NCBI GenBank assembly: GCA_021740995.1
Contig: JAIOYR010000003.1
Coordinates: forward strand, 53,761-117,760
Length of the DNA: 64,000 nt
Reading direction: 5' to 3'
DNA from: Taibaiella sp.
GTDB taxonomy: Bacteria > Bacteroidota > Bacteroidia > Chitinophagales > Chitinophagaceae
Made by a program: the position numbers and the translations under genes. A model generated the notes under the pieces. That model saw nothing but the letters and a program-made list of their open reading frames with translations, was not told the DNA's origin and did no database searches. Shown here in pieces: positions 1 to 8,111 of the stretch; positions within the stretch are counted from its first letter, which is position 1, and the number at the start of each line of letters is the position of its first letter.

Positions 1-1155
1 ACTGCCAGTTATCCTTTATTATTCGACTATGATAAAGATGGCAAATTGGATTTATTAGTTGGGTCAGATGGTTACCGTCAGTCATCAGGATTGCTCAGAA
101 GCCGTATGTCTATGTACAAAAATACCAGCACACCGGGCAATGGCTCATTTGCGCTTCAGTCTACCGACTTCATAAATATGAGTATACATAATTTCGAAGG
201 GGCGGCACCCGCTGCAGGCGATGTAGATAACGATGGAAAATCAGATCTGGTAGTAGGGCATACCAATGGTACGCTTTCTTATTTCAAAAATATGGCAGGC
301 AGCGAAACTGTGCAGCCCGACTGGCAACTGAATCAGCTGGAGCTCAAAGACCAGACGGGTGCGGTGATAAATGTGGATGGAAACGCAGCCCCATTTATCT
401 ACGATATAGATAAAGACGGTAGGAAAGACCTGATAATAGGTAATGTATATGGGTTCATTCAGTATTACAGAAACGAGAGCACTACTGCAGGTGTTATAAA
501 CCTGAAACTGGTGAATCTGAAGTTGGGAGATGCAAAGTCTGACCCTTTGCAAAATTTCGGCAATTATGCTACTCCTTTTATAGGAAAAATCGACCCTAGC
601 GACACTGACTACCTGCTTATGGGCAGCAATTCCGGCAACATTTACAGATTTACAGGTTTTCAGACGGGCGATACCACTGCTAGCTACACTATGCTGGACG
701 GGCAGTACTCCTACATAGATACCACTTTTAATATCTACAATCATCCAGCAACCTTTTTTGGTATTTATGGTAACCGCCGCTCTTCTATAACGGTGGGCGA
801 TATAGATGGCAGTGGCAGCTATTCGCTGATAAAAGGTAGCGTAAGGGGTGGGCTGGAGTTTTATAAACGCAAAATATATGTGGCCAATACGCCCGATGTG
901 AGCAAGGAATGCAAGGTGGTTATTTACCCCAACCCTGCCAACAATTACCTTTCTGTTTCGTGGACAGGAATACCTGAAGGAGAGGTGCAGTTGAAAATAA
1001 TAGATATGGCAGGCAGACAATGCACGTCAACTCTCCTCCCTGCTATACCAGGGCAAACAACATTGTCGGTCGGGAATCTGGCTGCAGGTGTGTATATCTG
1101 CATGTTGCAAAGTGGGGTATGTCGGTATTACAGCAAGTTTTCTATAGTGCGCTGA
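1..1155 (+). CDS. FG-GAP/VCBS repeat protein with T9SS type A sorting domain (3' part only)
   Basis: The frame is open from base 1, so the gene starts before the window. The listed start at 46 is only an internal TTG. At least three FG-GAP/VCBS-like calcium-loop motifs are visible (DYDKDGKLDLLVG, DVDNDGKSDLVVG, DIDKDGRKDLIIG), each followed by a short strand ending in YFKN or YYRN. Such repeats build beta-propellers in surface proteins. The last ~75 residues form a T9SS type A sorting domain with the usual VVIYPNPANN start and a GVYICML strand near the end, so the product should be exported through the type IX system and then anchored or released. A gap of 128 bp containing a promoter separates it from the next gene, so they are probably separate transcription units. 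The ligand or enzymatic role cannot be told from this fragment. Confidence 0.85.
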   Translation, partial: TASYPLLFDYDKDGKLDLLVGSDGYRQSSGLLRSRMSMYKNTSTPGNGSFALQSTDFINMSIHNFEGAAPAAGDVDNDGKSDLVVGHTNGTLSYFKNMAGSETVQPDWQLNQLELKDQTGAVINVDGNAAPFIYDIDKDGRKDLIIGNVYGFIQYYRNESTTAGVINLKLVNLKLGDAKSDPLQNFGNYATPFIGKIDPSDTDYLLMGSNSGNIYRFTGFQTGDTTASYTMLDGQYSYIDTTFNIYNHPATFFGIYGNRRSSITVGDIDGSGSYSLIKGSVRGGLEFYKRKIYVANTPDVSKECKVVIYPNPANNYLSVSWTGIPEGEVQLKIIDMAGRQCTSTLLPAIPGQTTLSVGNLAAGVYICMLQSGVCRYYSKFSIVR

Positions 1156-1251
1156 TGTGTTTTTTTATCCTTTTTTTTGTTATTATTTGTTAAGGTTGTA
1201 TGTAAGTGCCTTCATTTTGGAGGAAGCGGGATGTCAGTATGCTATTATACT

Positions 1252-1259
1252 TATCTTTG
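1252..1259 (+). promoter_or_regulatory. Bacteroidota -7 promoter element (TATCTTTG) before the DUF1573 gene
   Basis: TATCTTTG fits the Bacteroidota sigma-ABfr -7 consensus TAnnTTTG and lies 24 bp before the ATG at 1284. No convincing TTTG -33 box is seen at the expected 19 bp. Confidence 0.5.
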
Positions 1260-1283
1260 CGATCTTAATTATCTACCAGACTG

Positions 1284-1811
1284 ATGGAAAAAAACTACCG
1301 GGCCATAATGCTTACTGTACTTACTCTTTCTGTATTTACTTTAGTAATTATAGAATTGACCGGGGTAAGCCGAAATGCACTTTTCAGAAGGTTCAGAGGT
1401 GGAGGCGAAGGTACTTTTTACAGCAAAGACGGCCAGATATACCATGGCGAGATATTTCCGGAGCAGACTCGTACCCGCAGCCAGCGGGTGGCAGAGATGC
1501 CCAAGACTACCATTCAGTTTTATGAAACTAAGTATAGCTTTGGTAAGCAGCCTTCCGGTAAAATATTAAAACATACCTTCCGATTCAAGAATACGGGGTT
1601 TTATCCGCTTATGATAGCCAAGACCGATGTAACCTGTGGTTGCACCGTACCCAACTATCCCGAACAACCAATAGCACCTGATAATGATGGCGAAATAACG
1701 GTGGTGTTTAATACTGCCGGTAAATCGGGTCACCAGCAGAAGAATATTATTGTACACGCCAATAGCTTGCCAGAGGCTACATCCATTGGAATAGAGGCCG
1801 ATATAAACTAA
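1284..1811 (+). CDS. DUF1573 domain protein
   Basis: A 175-residue protein. An N-terminal hydrophobic helix (about residues 8-27, LTVLTLSVFTLVIIELTG) can act as signal anchor or uncleaved signal peptide. From about residue 70 it shows the DUF1573 pattern: FGKQPSGKILKHTFRFKNTG, then the Cys pair of DVTCGCTVPNYP, then IAPDNDGEITVVFNTAGKSGHQ. DUF1573 is an Ig-like (ASPM/SPD-2/Hydin-like) beta-sandwich common in secreted Bacteroidota proteins; no biochemical activity is established for it. The ATG follows a TATCTTTG promoter element by 24 bp. The prenyltransferase gene begins 5 bp after its stop, so the two are probably co-transcribed. The overlapping ORF at 1157-1525 is a shadow. Confidence 0.9.
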   Translation: MEKNYRAIMLTVLTLSVFTLVIIELTGVSRNALFRRFRGGGEGTFYSKDGQIYHGEIFPEQTRTRSQRVAEMPKTTIQFYETKYSFGKQPSGKILKHTFRFKNTGFYPLMIAKTDVTCGCTVPNYPEQPIAPDNDGEITVVFNTAGKSGHQQKNIIVHANSLPEATSIGIEADIN

Positions 1812-1816
1812 AACCG

Positions 1817-2722
1817 ATGGGCAGCGTAGCAACCTCACCACTTACACGTATACGCCACTATCTTTCGCTGGTCAAGTTTAGCCATACGATATTTGCATTG
1901 CCGTTTGCGTTAATTGGCTTTACTGCCGGAGTAATAGAACTAGACAGGGCAGGGATAGAGAATCCTTTTCAGTGGCCATTGTTTGTGAAGATGCTGCTGT
2001 GTATGGTTTTTGCACGTAGTGCTGCAATGTCGTTCAATAGGTATCTTGATCGCCAGTTTGATGCACTGAATCCGCGAACTGCCCTGCGCGAGATTCCGGC
2101 AGGCATAGTATCGCCCCAAAATGCACTGATATTTACCATCCTCAATTGTATATTGTTTGTTGTTACCACCTGGTTTATCAACGATGCCTGTTTCCGGCTG
2201 TCGTTTATAGCCTTGTTTGTGGTGTTGTTTTATAGTTACACCAAGCGGTTTACTGCACTATGCCATCTAGTGCTGGGTGTGGGGTTGTCGTTGTCGCCTA
2301 TAGGGGCATATATAGCAGTTACGGGGCAGTTTGCACTGCTGCCGCTGCTCTTTTCTTTTTCGGTGCTTACCTGGGTTGCCGGATTTGATATTATATATGC
2401 GCTGCAGGACGAGGCGTTTGACCGCAATCACAAATTACATTCTATACCTGCAGCGCTGGGTATCCGCAATTCGCTGCTGGTGTCTTCGCTGCTACATGTG
2501 CTCTCGGCAGGATTTGTGATAGGGGCTGGTTTTGCCGGGCATTTGCACGTTTTGTACTGGGTAGGAGCTGCGGTTTATATAGGGTTGCTCATCTATCAGC
2601 ACCTGCTGGTGAAGCCCAACGATCTGAGCAAGGTAGGAATAGCATTTGCAAATACCAATGGCATTGCCAGTGTGGTGTTTGCCGTGTTTACGATAGCAGC
2701 GCTGTTGCTGGGAGCTGTTTAA
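1817..2722 (+). CDS. UbiA-family prenyltransferase (menaquinone/MqnP-like)
   Basis: An integral membrane prenyltransferase of 301 residues with about eight to nine hydrophobic segments. Both Asp-rich prenyl-diphosphate/Mg2+ motifs are present: NRYLDRQFDALNPRT near residue 75 and DIIYALQDEAFDRNHKLHS near residue 190. The second form, with LHSIPAALG, is typical of UbiA-like enzymes that prenylate an aromatic ring in quinone biosynthesis. Bacteroidota make menaquinone, and in lineages using the futalosine route the enzyme of this subfamily is MqnP. Other mqn or men genes are not in the window, so the exact substrate is inferred and no symbol is given. It starts 5 bp after the DUF1573 stop and is followed by an intergenic palindromic repeat. 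Confidence 0.88.
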   Translation: MGSVATSPLTRIRHYLSLVKFSHTIFALPFALIGFTAGVIELDRAGIENPFQWPLFVKMLLCMVFARSAAMSFNRYLDRQFDALNPRTALREIPAGIVSPQNALIFTILNCILFVVTTWFINDACFRLSFIALFVVLFYSYTKRFTALCHLVLGVGLSLSPIGAYIAVTGQFALLPLLFSFSVLTWVAGFDIIYALQDEAFDRNHKLHSIPAALGIRNSLLVSSLLHVLSAGFVIGAGFAGHLHVLYWVGAAVYIGLLIYQHLLVKPNDLSKVGIAFANTNGIASVVFAVFTIAALLLGAV

Positions 2723-2768
2723 ATTCCAAATTCCATCCCGATCGCTATCGGGACAAATTTCAAATTCC
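2721..2768. repeat. Intergenic palindromic repeat, copy 1
   Basis: The core is TCCCGAT-CGCT-ATCGGGA, a 7-bp perfect stem with a 4-nt loop (2736-2753), flanked by AATTCCAAATTCC-like sequence. A second copy lies in opposite orientation at 16479-16535 with the same flanks, so it belongs to an interspersed family. It follows the prenyltransferase stop directly. Confidence 0.75.
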
Positions 2769-2871
2769 ACATACCTTTTACCCATTTATCCGGTTACCCA
2801 TTTAATCCTCTCCACAAATTACCCATTTGTTAGCGTTTCCCTATAGTCCCAAATTCCTCTCAGTTTTTTCT

Positions 2872-2879
2872 TATCTTTG
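2872..2879 (+). promoter_or_regulatory. -7 promoter element (TATCTTTG) before the L,D-transpeptidase gene
   Basis: TATCTTTG matches TAnnTTTG and lies 22 bp before the TTG start at 2901. No clear -33 box is seen. Confidence 0.45.
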
Positions 2880-2900
2880 GAATAACAAAATCGGGCTTTT

Positions 2901-3764
2901 TTGCTGAAAAGAATAAAACCATATTACAAGCTGTTGGTATGCATGTCGATCTACTTCATGGCGGCCGTATCGTACAAAATAGTGAAGGCAACAGAGGCCA
3001 ACACTATGAGCGAGGCTGCAAGGGTAGAGGCATACATATCTGCCCTCTACAAGCAGGTCGATTTCTCAACACACGACCGGCTGTCTTATATAGTATTCAA
3101 CAGGGCTATGTATGGTTATATGAACCTGAAAAACTCAGGCAAGCTCACCAATGAGCGCGAGATCATTTCTATATGCGACTTCAACCAGCCGTCTACAGTA
3201 GAACGGTTGTGGATAATAGACCTCGCGGCGAAAAAGGTTTTATACAATACTTTTGTGGCACATGGGCAGTCTACAGGAGAAGACTGTGCGGTAGAGTTTT
3301 CAAACAAGGTCAACTCTCACCAAAGCAGCCTGGGATTTTATGTTACCACAAATACTTATATAGGTGAGCATGGCTTGTCGCTGCGGCTGCAGGGTATGGA
3401 TCAGGGCTTCAACGATGCTGCTATGGAGCGTGATATAGTGGTACACGGTGCTGAGTATGTATGCGAAAACTTCATTTGCGACAATCAGCGGCTGGGCCGT
3501 AGCTGGGGTTGCCCTGCGGTGCCCATAGTACTGGCAGAGCCCATTATTAATACCATAAAGGATGGCACCTGTCTGTTCATTTATTATCCGCAGCCTAAGT
3601 ATCTTAGTGCTGCTTATTGGCTAAATAAAAGAATCACCTCCCTGCCCGATTACAACTTGTATAGTGCAATGCTGCCCACAGACATCAACAGACCTAAATT
3701 CCGCAGGCTGGAGTACTACACCAATGGTAAGCTGGATAGTGTAAAGATGGTTCCGGCTGAGTAA
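2901..3764 (+). CDS. Murein L,D-transpeptidase catalytic domain family protein
   Basis: A 287-residue exported protein. The N-terminus has a positively charged stretch and a hydrophobic segment (YKLLVCMSIYFMAAVSYKIV) consistent with a signal peptide or anchor. The catalytic part carries HGAEYV, then GRSWGCPAVP with the nucleophilic Cys near residue 203, the signature of the YkuD_2-type family found in many Bacteroidota. VVHGAEYV supplies the conserved His. Family members are expected to cross-link or modify peptidoglycan in the periplasm; activity of this subfamily is inferred from the active-site motif. The ORF-track start is a TTG placed 22 bp after a TATCTTTG promoter element. An ATG at 2943 is possible but would cut into the hydrophobic segment. 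It converges with the next gene with 7 bp between stops. Confidence 0.87.
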   Translation: MLKRIKPYYKLLVCMSIYFMAAVSYKIVKATEANTMSEAARVEAYISALYKQVDFSTHDRLSYIVFNRAMYGYMNLKNSGKLTNEREIISICDFNQPSTVERLWIIDLAAKKVLYNTFVAHGQSTGEDCAVEFSNKVNSHQSSLGFYVTTNTYIGEHGLSLRLQGMDQGFNDAAMERDIVVHGAEYVCENFICDNQRLGRSWGCPAVPIVLAEPIINTIKDGTCLFIYYPQPKYLSAAYWLNKRITSLPDYNLYSAMLPTDINRPKFRRLEYYTNGKLDSVKMVPAE

Positions 3765-3771
3765 AGAATCG

Positions 3772-4413
3772 TTATCCTTTCAGAAAAGGATTGTATTTCT
3801 TTTCATCGCCTATGGTGGTTTCTGAGCCATGACCTGATAGCACGGTAGTATCATCTGGCAGGGTAAACAGATATGTGCGTATTGAGTCGATTAACGTATC
3901 GAAGTTGCCACCTGGCAAGTCTGTGCGGCCGATACTGCCGTTAAACAGTACATCACCGGCTATTACCCATTTTCCATCGGCATTATAAAAAGATATACTG
4001 CCCGGAGAGTGCCCCGGAGTAAGGAATACAGATACCATATCATCGCCCAGTTGCAAAGGCTGCCCATGGTCTATGAAAAAATCCGCCTTAGGCAGATTGC
4101 CAAATCTGATGCCAAACATAGCTGCGGTATCTGCCCCACGTGCCAGTACCGGTAACTCCAGCTCATGTATACCAAATGGAATACCGTACTTGTCTATGAG
4201 GGCCTGCACCCCGAATATATGGTCGAGGTGGGCATGGGTATTGATGATAGACTGTGGCTGTAGCTGATGTTTCTCTATAAATGAAATAAATTCATCGGTT
4301 TCACGTTGTTCATACATACCGGGGTCTACTATCCAGCATTGTTTTTTGTGGTTGCTGATGATGTAGGTATTTTCGGAGAAAGCATTGAAGGTGAAAAAGT
4401 GGACATTTAACAT
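3772..4413 (-). CDS. MBL-fold metallo-hydrolase (glyoxalase II-like)
   Basis: A metallo-beta-lactamase-fold hydrolase of 213 residues with the complete set of metal ligands: THAHLDH, a downstream His in HSPGS, the Asp of GDVLF and the His of LSGHGSET. The order and the short length match small glyoxalase II-like enzymes that hydrolyse thioesters such as S-lactoylglutathione or bacillithiol analogues. The true substrate is unknown. The ORF track starts at 4464, but the extra 17 residues (LLLHLHYKLQ...) do not fit the family. The ATG at 4413 gives the usual start MLNVHFFTFNAFSENTYI, so that start is preferred. It is a cytoplasmic protein with no signal peptide, convergent with the L,D-transpeptidase gene. 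Confidence 0.88.
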   Translation of the reverse strand: MLNVHFFTFNAFSENTYIISNHKKQCWIVDPGMYEQRETDEFISFIEKHQLQPQSIINTHAHLDHIFGVQALIDKYGIPFGIHELELPVLARGADTAAMFGIRFGNLPKADFFIDHGQPLQLGDDMVSVFLTPGHSPGSISFYNADGKWVIAGDVLFNGSIGRTDLPGGNFDTLIDSIRTYLFTLPDDTTVLSGHGSETTIGDEKKYNPFLKG

Positions 4414-4480
4414 ATAGGAATGGTATATTTTCTGTAATTTGTAGTGCAAATGTAGCAATAACATGGGTTGATTCGAAGAT

Positions 4481-4517
4481 TTTCACCACAAAGGCGCGAA
4501 GACGCTAAGGGTTTTTT
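4481..4517. repeat. Possible widespread intergenic element (ACCACAAAGGCGCGAAGACGC type)
   Basis: The stretch CCACAAAGGCGCGAAGACGC followed by a T-run resembles the short ACCACAAAGACACAAAGG-like elements I recall from intergenic regions of many environmental bacteria. Only one copy was noticed here. Family membership rests on memory, not on a search. Confidence 0.35.
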
Positions 4518-4640
4518 TAAGAAGAGAAAGCCTGTATGCTTTTTGGGAGAAGATTTTTTTTGATTCAGGAACCAATAGTAGTTATGGCGTTGTTTAGCTA
4601 TTGAAAATGAACCTTATTGCACAAAAAAGAATGGTGGAAG

Positions 4641-5618
4641 ATGATGAAATTGTGTCTTAATAAAATTCTGTTAGCATGTGTGGCTTTGGTGGTCGCAGGG
4701 CTGCCAATGGTGGCCGTGGCGCAGTCGAATATAGAAGTCTTTGGACAAAACAGAATACAGGAGCGCAAGTTTGAATGGAAGTTTTTTGATACGCGGCATT
4801 TCCGGGTATATCATTATGACAAAGCAGGCAGGCAACTGGGCAGATATGTAGCAGAGGAAGCGGAATTTGATATATCTATTATAGAAAGAAAACTAGGCGG
4901 TCAGTTTCCGCAACGGTTCAACATTATTCTTTACAATTCTTATGACGAGTACCGTCAATCTAACGTAGGTCTGAAAGAAGAGTCGCCGACACTGGGCAAT
5001 ACCAAGGCTGGTTCGCTGAAGATAGTAGATGATAAGCTGGTAGTGTACTTCACGGGAGCCCATGCCGATTTGCGCCGGCAAATACGGTCGGGCATGGCAA
5101 CGGTGGTCATGCAGCGTATGATTTTTGGAGAGAGCTTCAAAAAAATGGTTAAGAATGCACTACTGCTCAATCTGCCTCAGTGGGTTACAGAAGGTTATAT
5201 AGCTTTTCTGGTAGATGGGTGGGACGAAAAAAGCAACAGTGAGTGGAAAGGGATACTGGATGCACGGCCCAAGACCGGATTTTACGAGCTGGCAGAGCAG
5301 TACCCCGAACTTGCGGGCAAGGCTTTCTGGAAGTTTGTATCTACCCAGTACAGCAACAATACAGTGAAGAGCCTGCTATACAGCATGCAGCAGAAGACCA
5401 GCCTGAATAAGGCAATGAAGGAAAAGTCTAACCTGGATATGAAGGTAACCAAGGCTTACGATTCGTGTATCAGCTTTTACAAGGGAGCCTACAGGCTCGA
5501 TGCCCTGCATCAGCAAAAACCGGATAGCAGCAGCGGCGTGATAGCACTGAAGGTTCCGAAGGCTAATAGAGTGCTGAGAAGCATAAAGGTGTCGCCGGGA
5601 GCTACAGAGGTTTCTTAA
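4641..5618 (+). CDS. N-terminal part of a disrupted outer-membrane/beta-propeller protein
   Basis: A signal peptide (LNKILLACVALVVAGLPMVAVAQS) is followed by a peptidase-MA-like domain: FEWKFFDTRHFRVYHYD, and LPQWVTEGYIAFLVDGW, where gluzincins have HExxH-EG. The HExxH zinc motif itself is not visible, so the domain is likely non-catalytic. The listed start (4617) is a TTG; the ATG at 4641 or 4644 gives a better signal peptide. The frame ends at TAA 5616-5618 just after VSPGATEVS, where related propeller blades continue as VSPDGKxVAYV. The next frame starts at once in the same register and carries the rest of the protein (see 5619-8036). This looks like a single gene interrupted by one nonsense codon, real or a sequencing error. 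Confidence 0.75.
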   Translation: MMKLCLNKILLACVALVVAGLPMVAVAQSNIEVFGQNRIQERKFEWKFFDTRHFRVYHYDKAGRQLGRYVAEEAEFDISIIERKLGGQFPQRFNIILYNSYDEYRQSNVGLKEESPTLGNTKAGSLKIVDDKLVVYFTGAHADLRRQIRSGMATVVMQRMIFGESFKKMVKNALLLNLPQWVTEGYIAFLVDGWDEKSNSEWKGILDARPKTGFYELAEQYPELAGKAFWKFVSTQYSNNTVKSLLYSMQQKTSLNKAMKEKSNLDMKVTKAYDSCISFYKGAYRLDALHQQKPDSSSGVIALKVPKANRVLRSIKVSPGATEVS

Positions 5619-8036
5619 GTCGCCTGGAAAAACGGCTTGTATACAGTGTATACACAGAAGATCGCCGGCAGTCAAACGGTCACTACGCTGCTGGAGGGTG
5701 GTCAGAAAGACCTGACGGAACAGATAGACCCCAACTATCCCATGATTGCATGGTCTGCTACCGGCAACAAGTTGGCGATACTGTATCGCAAGGGTTCAGA
5801 GACCAAACTGCGTATTTATAACAACAAAAAAGGACGTTTAGAAAATTATAAAATCCCTAAAAACCGGTTCGACCGGGTATTGTCTATGGCATTTATGCAG
5901 GACGATGACAAACTTGTTTTCTCAGCCATCAAGAAGAGCCAGACCGACCTGTATACGTTTACTATCAGGGGCTCTAAGATGACAAACATTACCGATGATG
6001 TGTGGGACGACCTCTCGCCACAGTTTATAAGTGGGGGCTCCCGCACCGGCATATTGTTTTTGTCGAACCGGCCTAAGCCCAATATGAATGTGCCGGTGGG
6101 TGTAAATGAATTGCCGGCAGGACCGCTCAATGTGTTTTTCCACAATACAGTAACCGGCAGCAGCGAACTGTTGCAATGCTCTGATGTGAAGAAAGGCCGG
6201 ATAACACAGCCGGTGCAATATGGTCCAGACCACTTTGCCTACCTGCACGACAGCAATGGTATCAACAACAAGTATGTAGTGATGTTTGGCAGGGGAGTGG
6301 GTAACAGAGATTCTGCCTATGCAATGCCGGTTACCAACTATTCTACCAGTATACTCAGCCACCAGTACAACCCTGCTACGGCAGATGTAGCCGATGTGGT
6401 GCAGCAGAAAGACAAGTACATGGTGTACTTTCACGATCTGGTTCTGCCTGATGACTCAGGAGGAGCCAAGTCATTGCGCCCTACCTTGCTTTCGGTAGAA
6501 AGGCAGGATCCTGTAGTAGTGCCACAGAAGGCCAAAATACCGGGCAGAGTGCCTGTTAGCAGCGCATCGGGCAGGTATGCTACTGATGATGAAGTGAATA
6601 ACAGACTGGATATAAAAGGGGGAAACGTATTCCAGTCGGAGTTTTCAGACAATGATGTGCAGCCCAGGAAACGATCGAGACGTAAGGCTGATGATGTAGC
6701 AGATAACGAAAATGATGTGGCCGCACCTGCAGACAGCTCTGTACTTACAGAGATAACAGATAGTGCCTACCTGAAGATGAAGCCCGCCTCTTACAGATAT
6801 AGCTTCAAGCCAGACTATCTTTCTATAAAAGTGGACAACAGTATTTTATTTAATCAGTATCAGTCTATTGCTGCAAATAATGGTAAATTCAACAACCCCA
6901 TACCCGGAGGGTTGGCAAGCATCAGCCTGAATGAGATTTTGGAGAACCAGCGGATCACTGTCGGTTTTCAGTTGCCTATCAATGTGTCTTATTCTACTTA
7001 TTTTCTGCAATATCAGAATTTTACCCGCAAGGTAGACTGGGGATTGCTTTTTTTGCGCAGACAAAACAAGGAGTACAATGATGTGGACTATATTGCTCCC
7101 AGTGGGGCGGTTGTATACACCCAACCCCAACTTTTCAAGACCATAACCAATCTGCTGCAAGCCGATTTCAGCCGTCCTGTCGATCGTCTACGGAGTGTGC
7201 GCTTCCATACAGGAGTGCGGGAAGATAAGTTTATTCAGAAAGTAACCGATACCCTGAGTCTTGCTTACGATTTCCCGAAATCAGTAGCCTATACATCGGT
7301 AAGCAGGCTGGAGTATGTGTTTGACAATACCATAAGCCCGGCTACCAATATACTCAACGGAACAAGGTACAAGGTGTATACCGAGTACATGTATGGGCTG
7401 AACAATGGCAACAAAAGCTGTTATAATATAGGTTTCGATTTTCGCAACTATCAGAAACTGTATAAAAACTTTATTGTTGCCAACAGGCTTGCCTATGCTC
7501 ACTCTGATGGCAGCAGTATGGTACAGTACCTGATGGGTGGGGTAGACAACTGGATTTTTCCGCAAACAGCACCTAACGGTAATCAGCGTCCTGCACCCAA
7601 TTATGGTTTTCAGGCACTAGCCACATCACTGCGTGGCTACAGGCAGTATGCACGCACCGGCAATAATTTTGCTGTGTTCAGCACAGAATTCAGATTGCCT
7701 GTTGTGACTACTTTTGTAAAGCGTCCGGTGCAATCAGCAATTCTGAAGAATCTTCAGGTAATAGCATTTACCGATGCAGGTACAGCGTGGCGTGGGTTTC
7801 TCCCAAACGAAGATAATATGACCAACACCTATATTTTCCCGCAGGGCGGCACCATAGGCGGGCTGAACAATGTGAATCTGGTGGTGTCTATACCGGGTAG
7901 CTCAGGGCTGGCGGTGGGCTATGGTGGCGGGTTGCGTACATCGCTACTTGGGTATTTTGTAAGGTTGGATATGGCCTGGAATATAGAAGGAGACCGCAAA
8001 CCTATGGTGTACTTTGCATTGGGTACAGACTTCTGA
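5619..8036 (+). CDS. C-terminal part of the disrupted gene: WD40-like propeller plus outer-membrane barrel
   Basis: This is in the same reading frame as the preceding ORF and directly follows its TAA. The ORF track begins at a TTG (5637), but there is no plausible independent start or signal peptide. The first ~300 residues show TolB/PD40-like beta-propeller blades (PMIAWSATGNKLAILYRKG, VLSMAFMQDDDKLVFSA, DDLSPQFISGGSRTGILFLS). A low-complexity, charged linker follows (QPRKRSRRKADDVADNEND). The last ~400 residues alternate like an outer-membrane barrel, with GLAVGYGGGLRTSLLGYFVRLD and a final aromatic F (YFALGTDF), as in BamA/surface-antigen type barrels. Together with the upstream half the protein would be about 1130 residues. 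Without readthrough or a repaired stop this part would not be exported or made. The biological role is not known. Confidence 0.75.
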   Translation, partial: VAWKNGLYTVYTQKIAGSQTVTTLLEGGQKDLTEQIDPNYPMIAWSATGNKLAILYRKGSETKLRIYNNKKGRLENYKIPKNRFDRVLSMAFMQDDDKLVFSAIKKSQTDLYTFTIRGSKMTNITDDVWDDLSPQFISGGSRTGILFLSNRPKPNMNVPVGVNELPAGPLNVFFHNTVTGSSELLQCSDVKKGRITQPVQYGPDHFAYLHDSNGINNKYVVMFGRGVGNRDSAYAMPVTNYSTSILSHQYNPATADVADVVQQKDKYMVYFHDLVLPDDSGGAKSLRPTLLSVERQDPVVVPQKAKIPGRVPVSSASGRYATDDEVNNRLDIKGGNVFQSEFSDNDVQPRKRSRRKADDVADNENDVAAPADSSVLTEITDSAYLKMKPASYRYSFKPDYLSIKVDNSILFNQYQSIAANNGKFNNPIPGGLASISLNEILENQRITVGFQLPINVSYSTYFLQYQNFTRKVDWGLLFLRRQNKEYNDVDYIAPSGAVVYTQPQLFKTITNLLQADFSRPVDRLRSVRFHTGVREDKFIQKVTDTLSLAYDFPKSVAYTSVSRLEYVFDNTISPATNILNGTRYKVYTEYMYGLNNGNKSCYNIGFDFRNYQKLYKNFIVANRLAYAHSDGSSMVQYLMGGVDNWIFPQTAPNGNQRPAPNYGFQALATSLRGYRQYARTGNNFAVFSTEFRLPVVTTFVKRPVQSAILKNLQVIAFTDAGTAWRGFLPNEDNMTNTYIFPQGGTIGGLNNVNLVVSIPGSSGLAVGYGGGLRTSLLGYFVRLDMAWNIEGDRKPMVYFALGTDF

Positions 8037-8111
8037 TGTGAATCATGGTGTTTTCATAAATTTTTTCTTGTACTTTTCTCCAATAATTACTTTCAGCGTA
8101 CCACCCGCAAT

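Noticed and set aside
241-1020. 259-residue minus-strand ORF
   Set aside because: Lies wholly opposite the FG-GAP/T9SS gene, which has clear repeats and a sorting domain.
1157-1525. 122-residue plus-strand ORF before the DUF1573 gene
   Set aside because: It overlaps the DUF1573 gene in another frame, with low-quality sequence at its start; the DUF1573 frame has a promoter and a family match.
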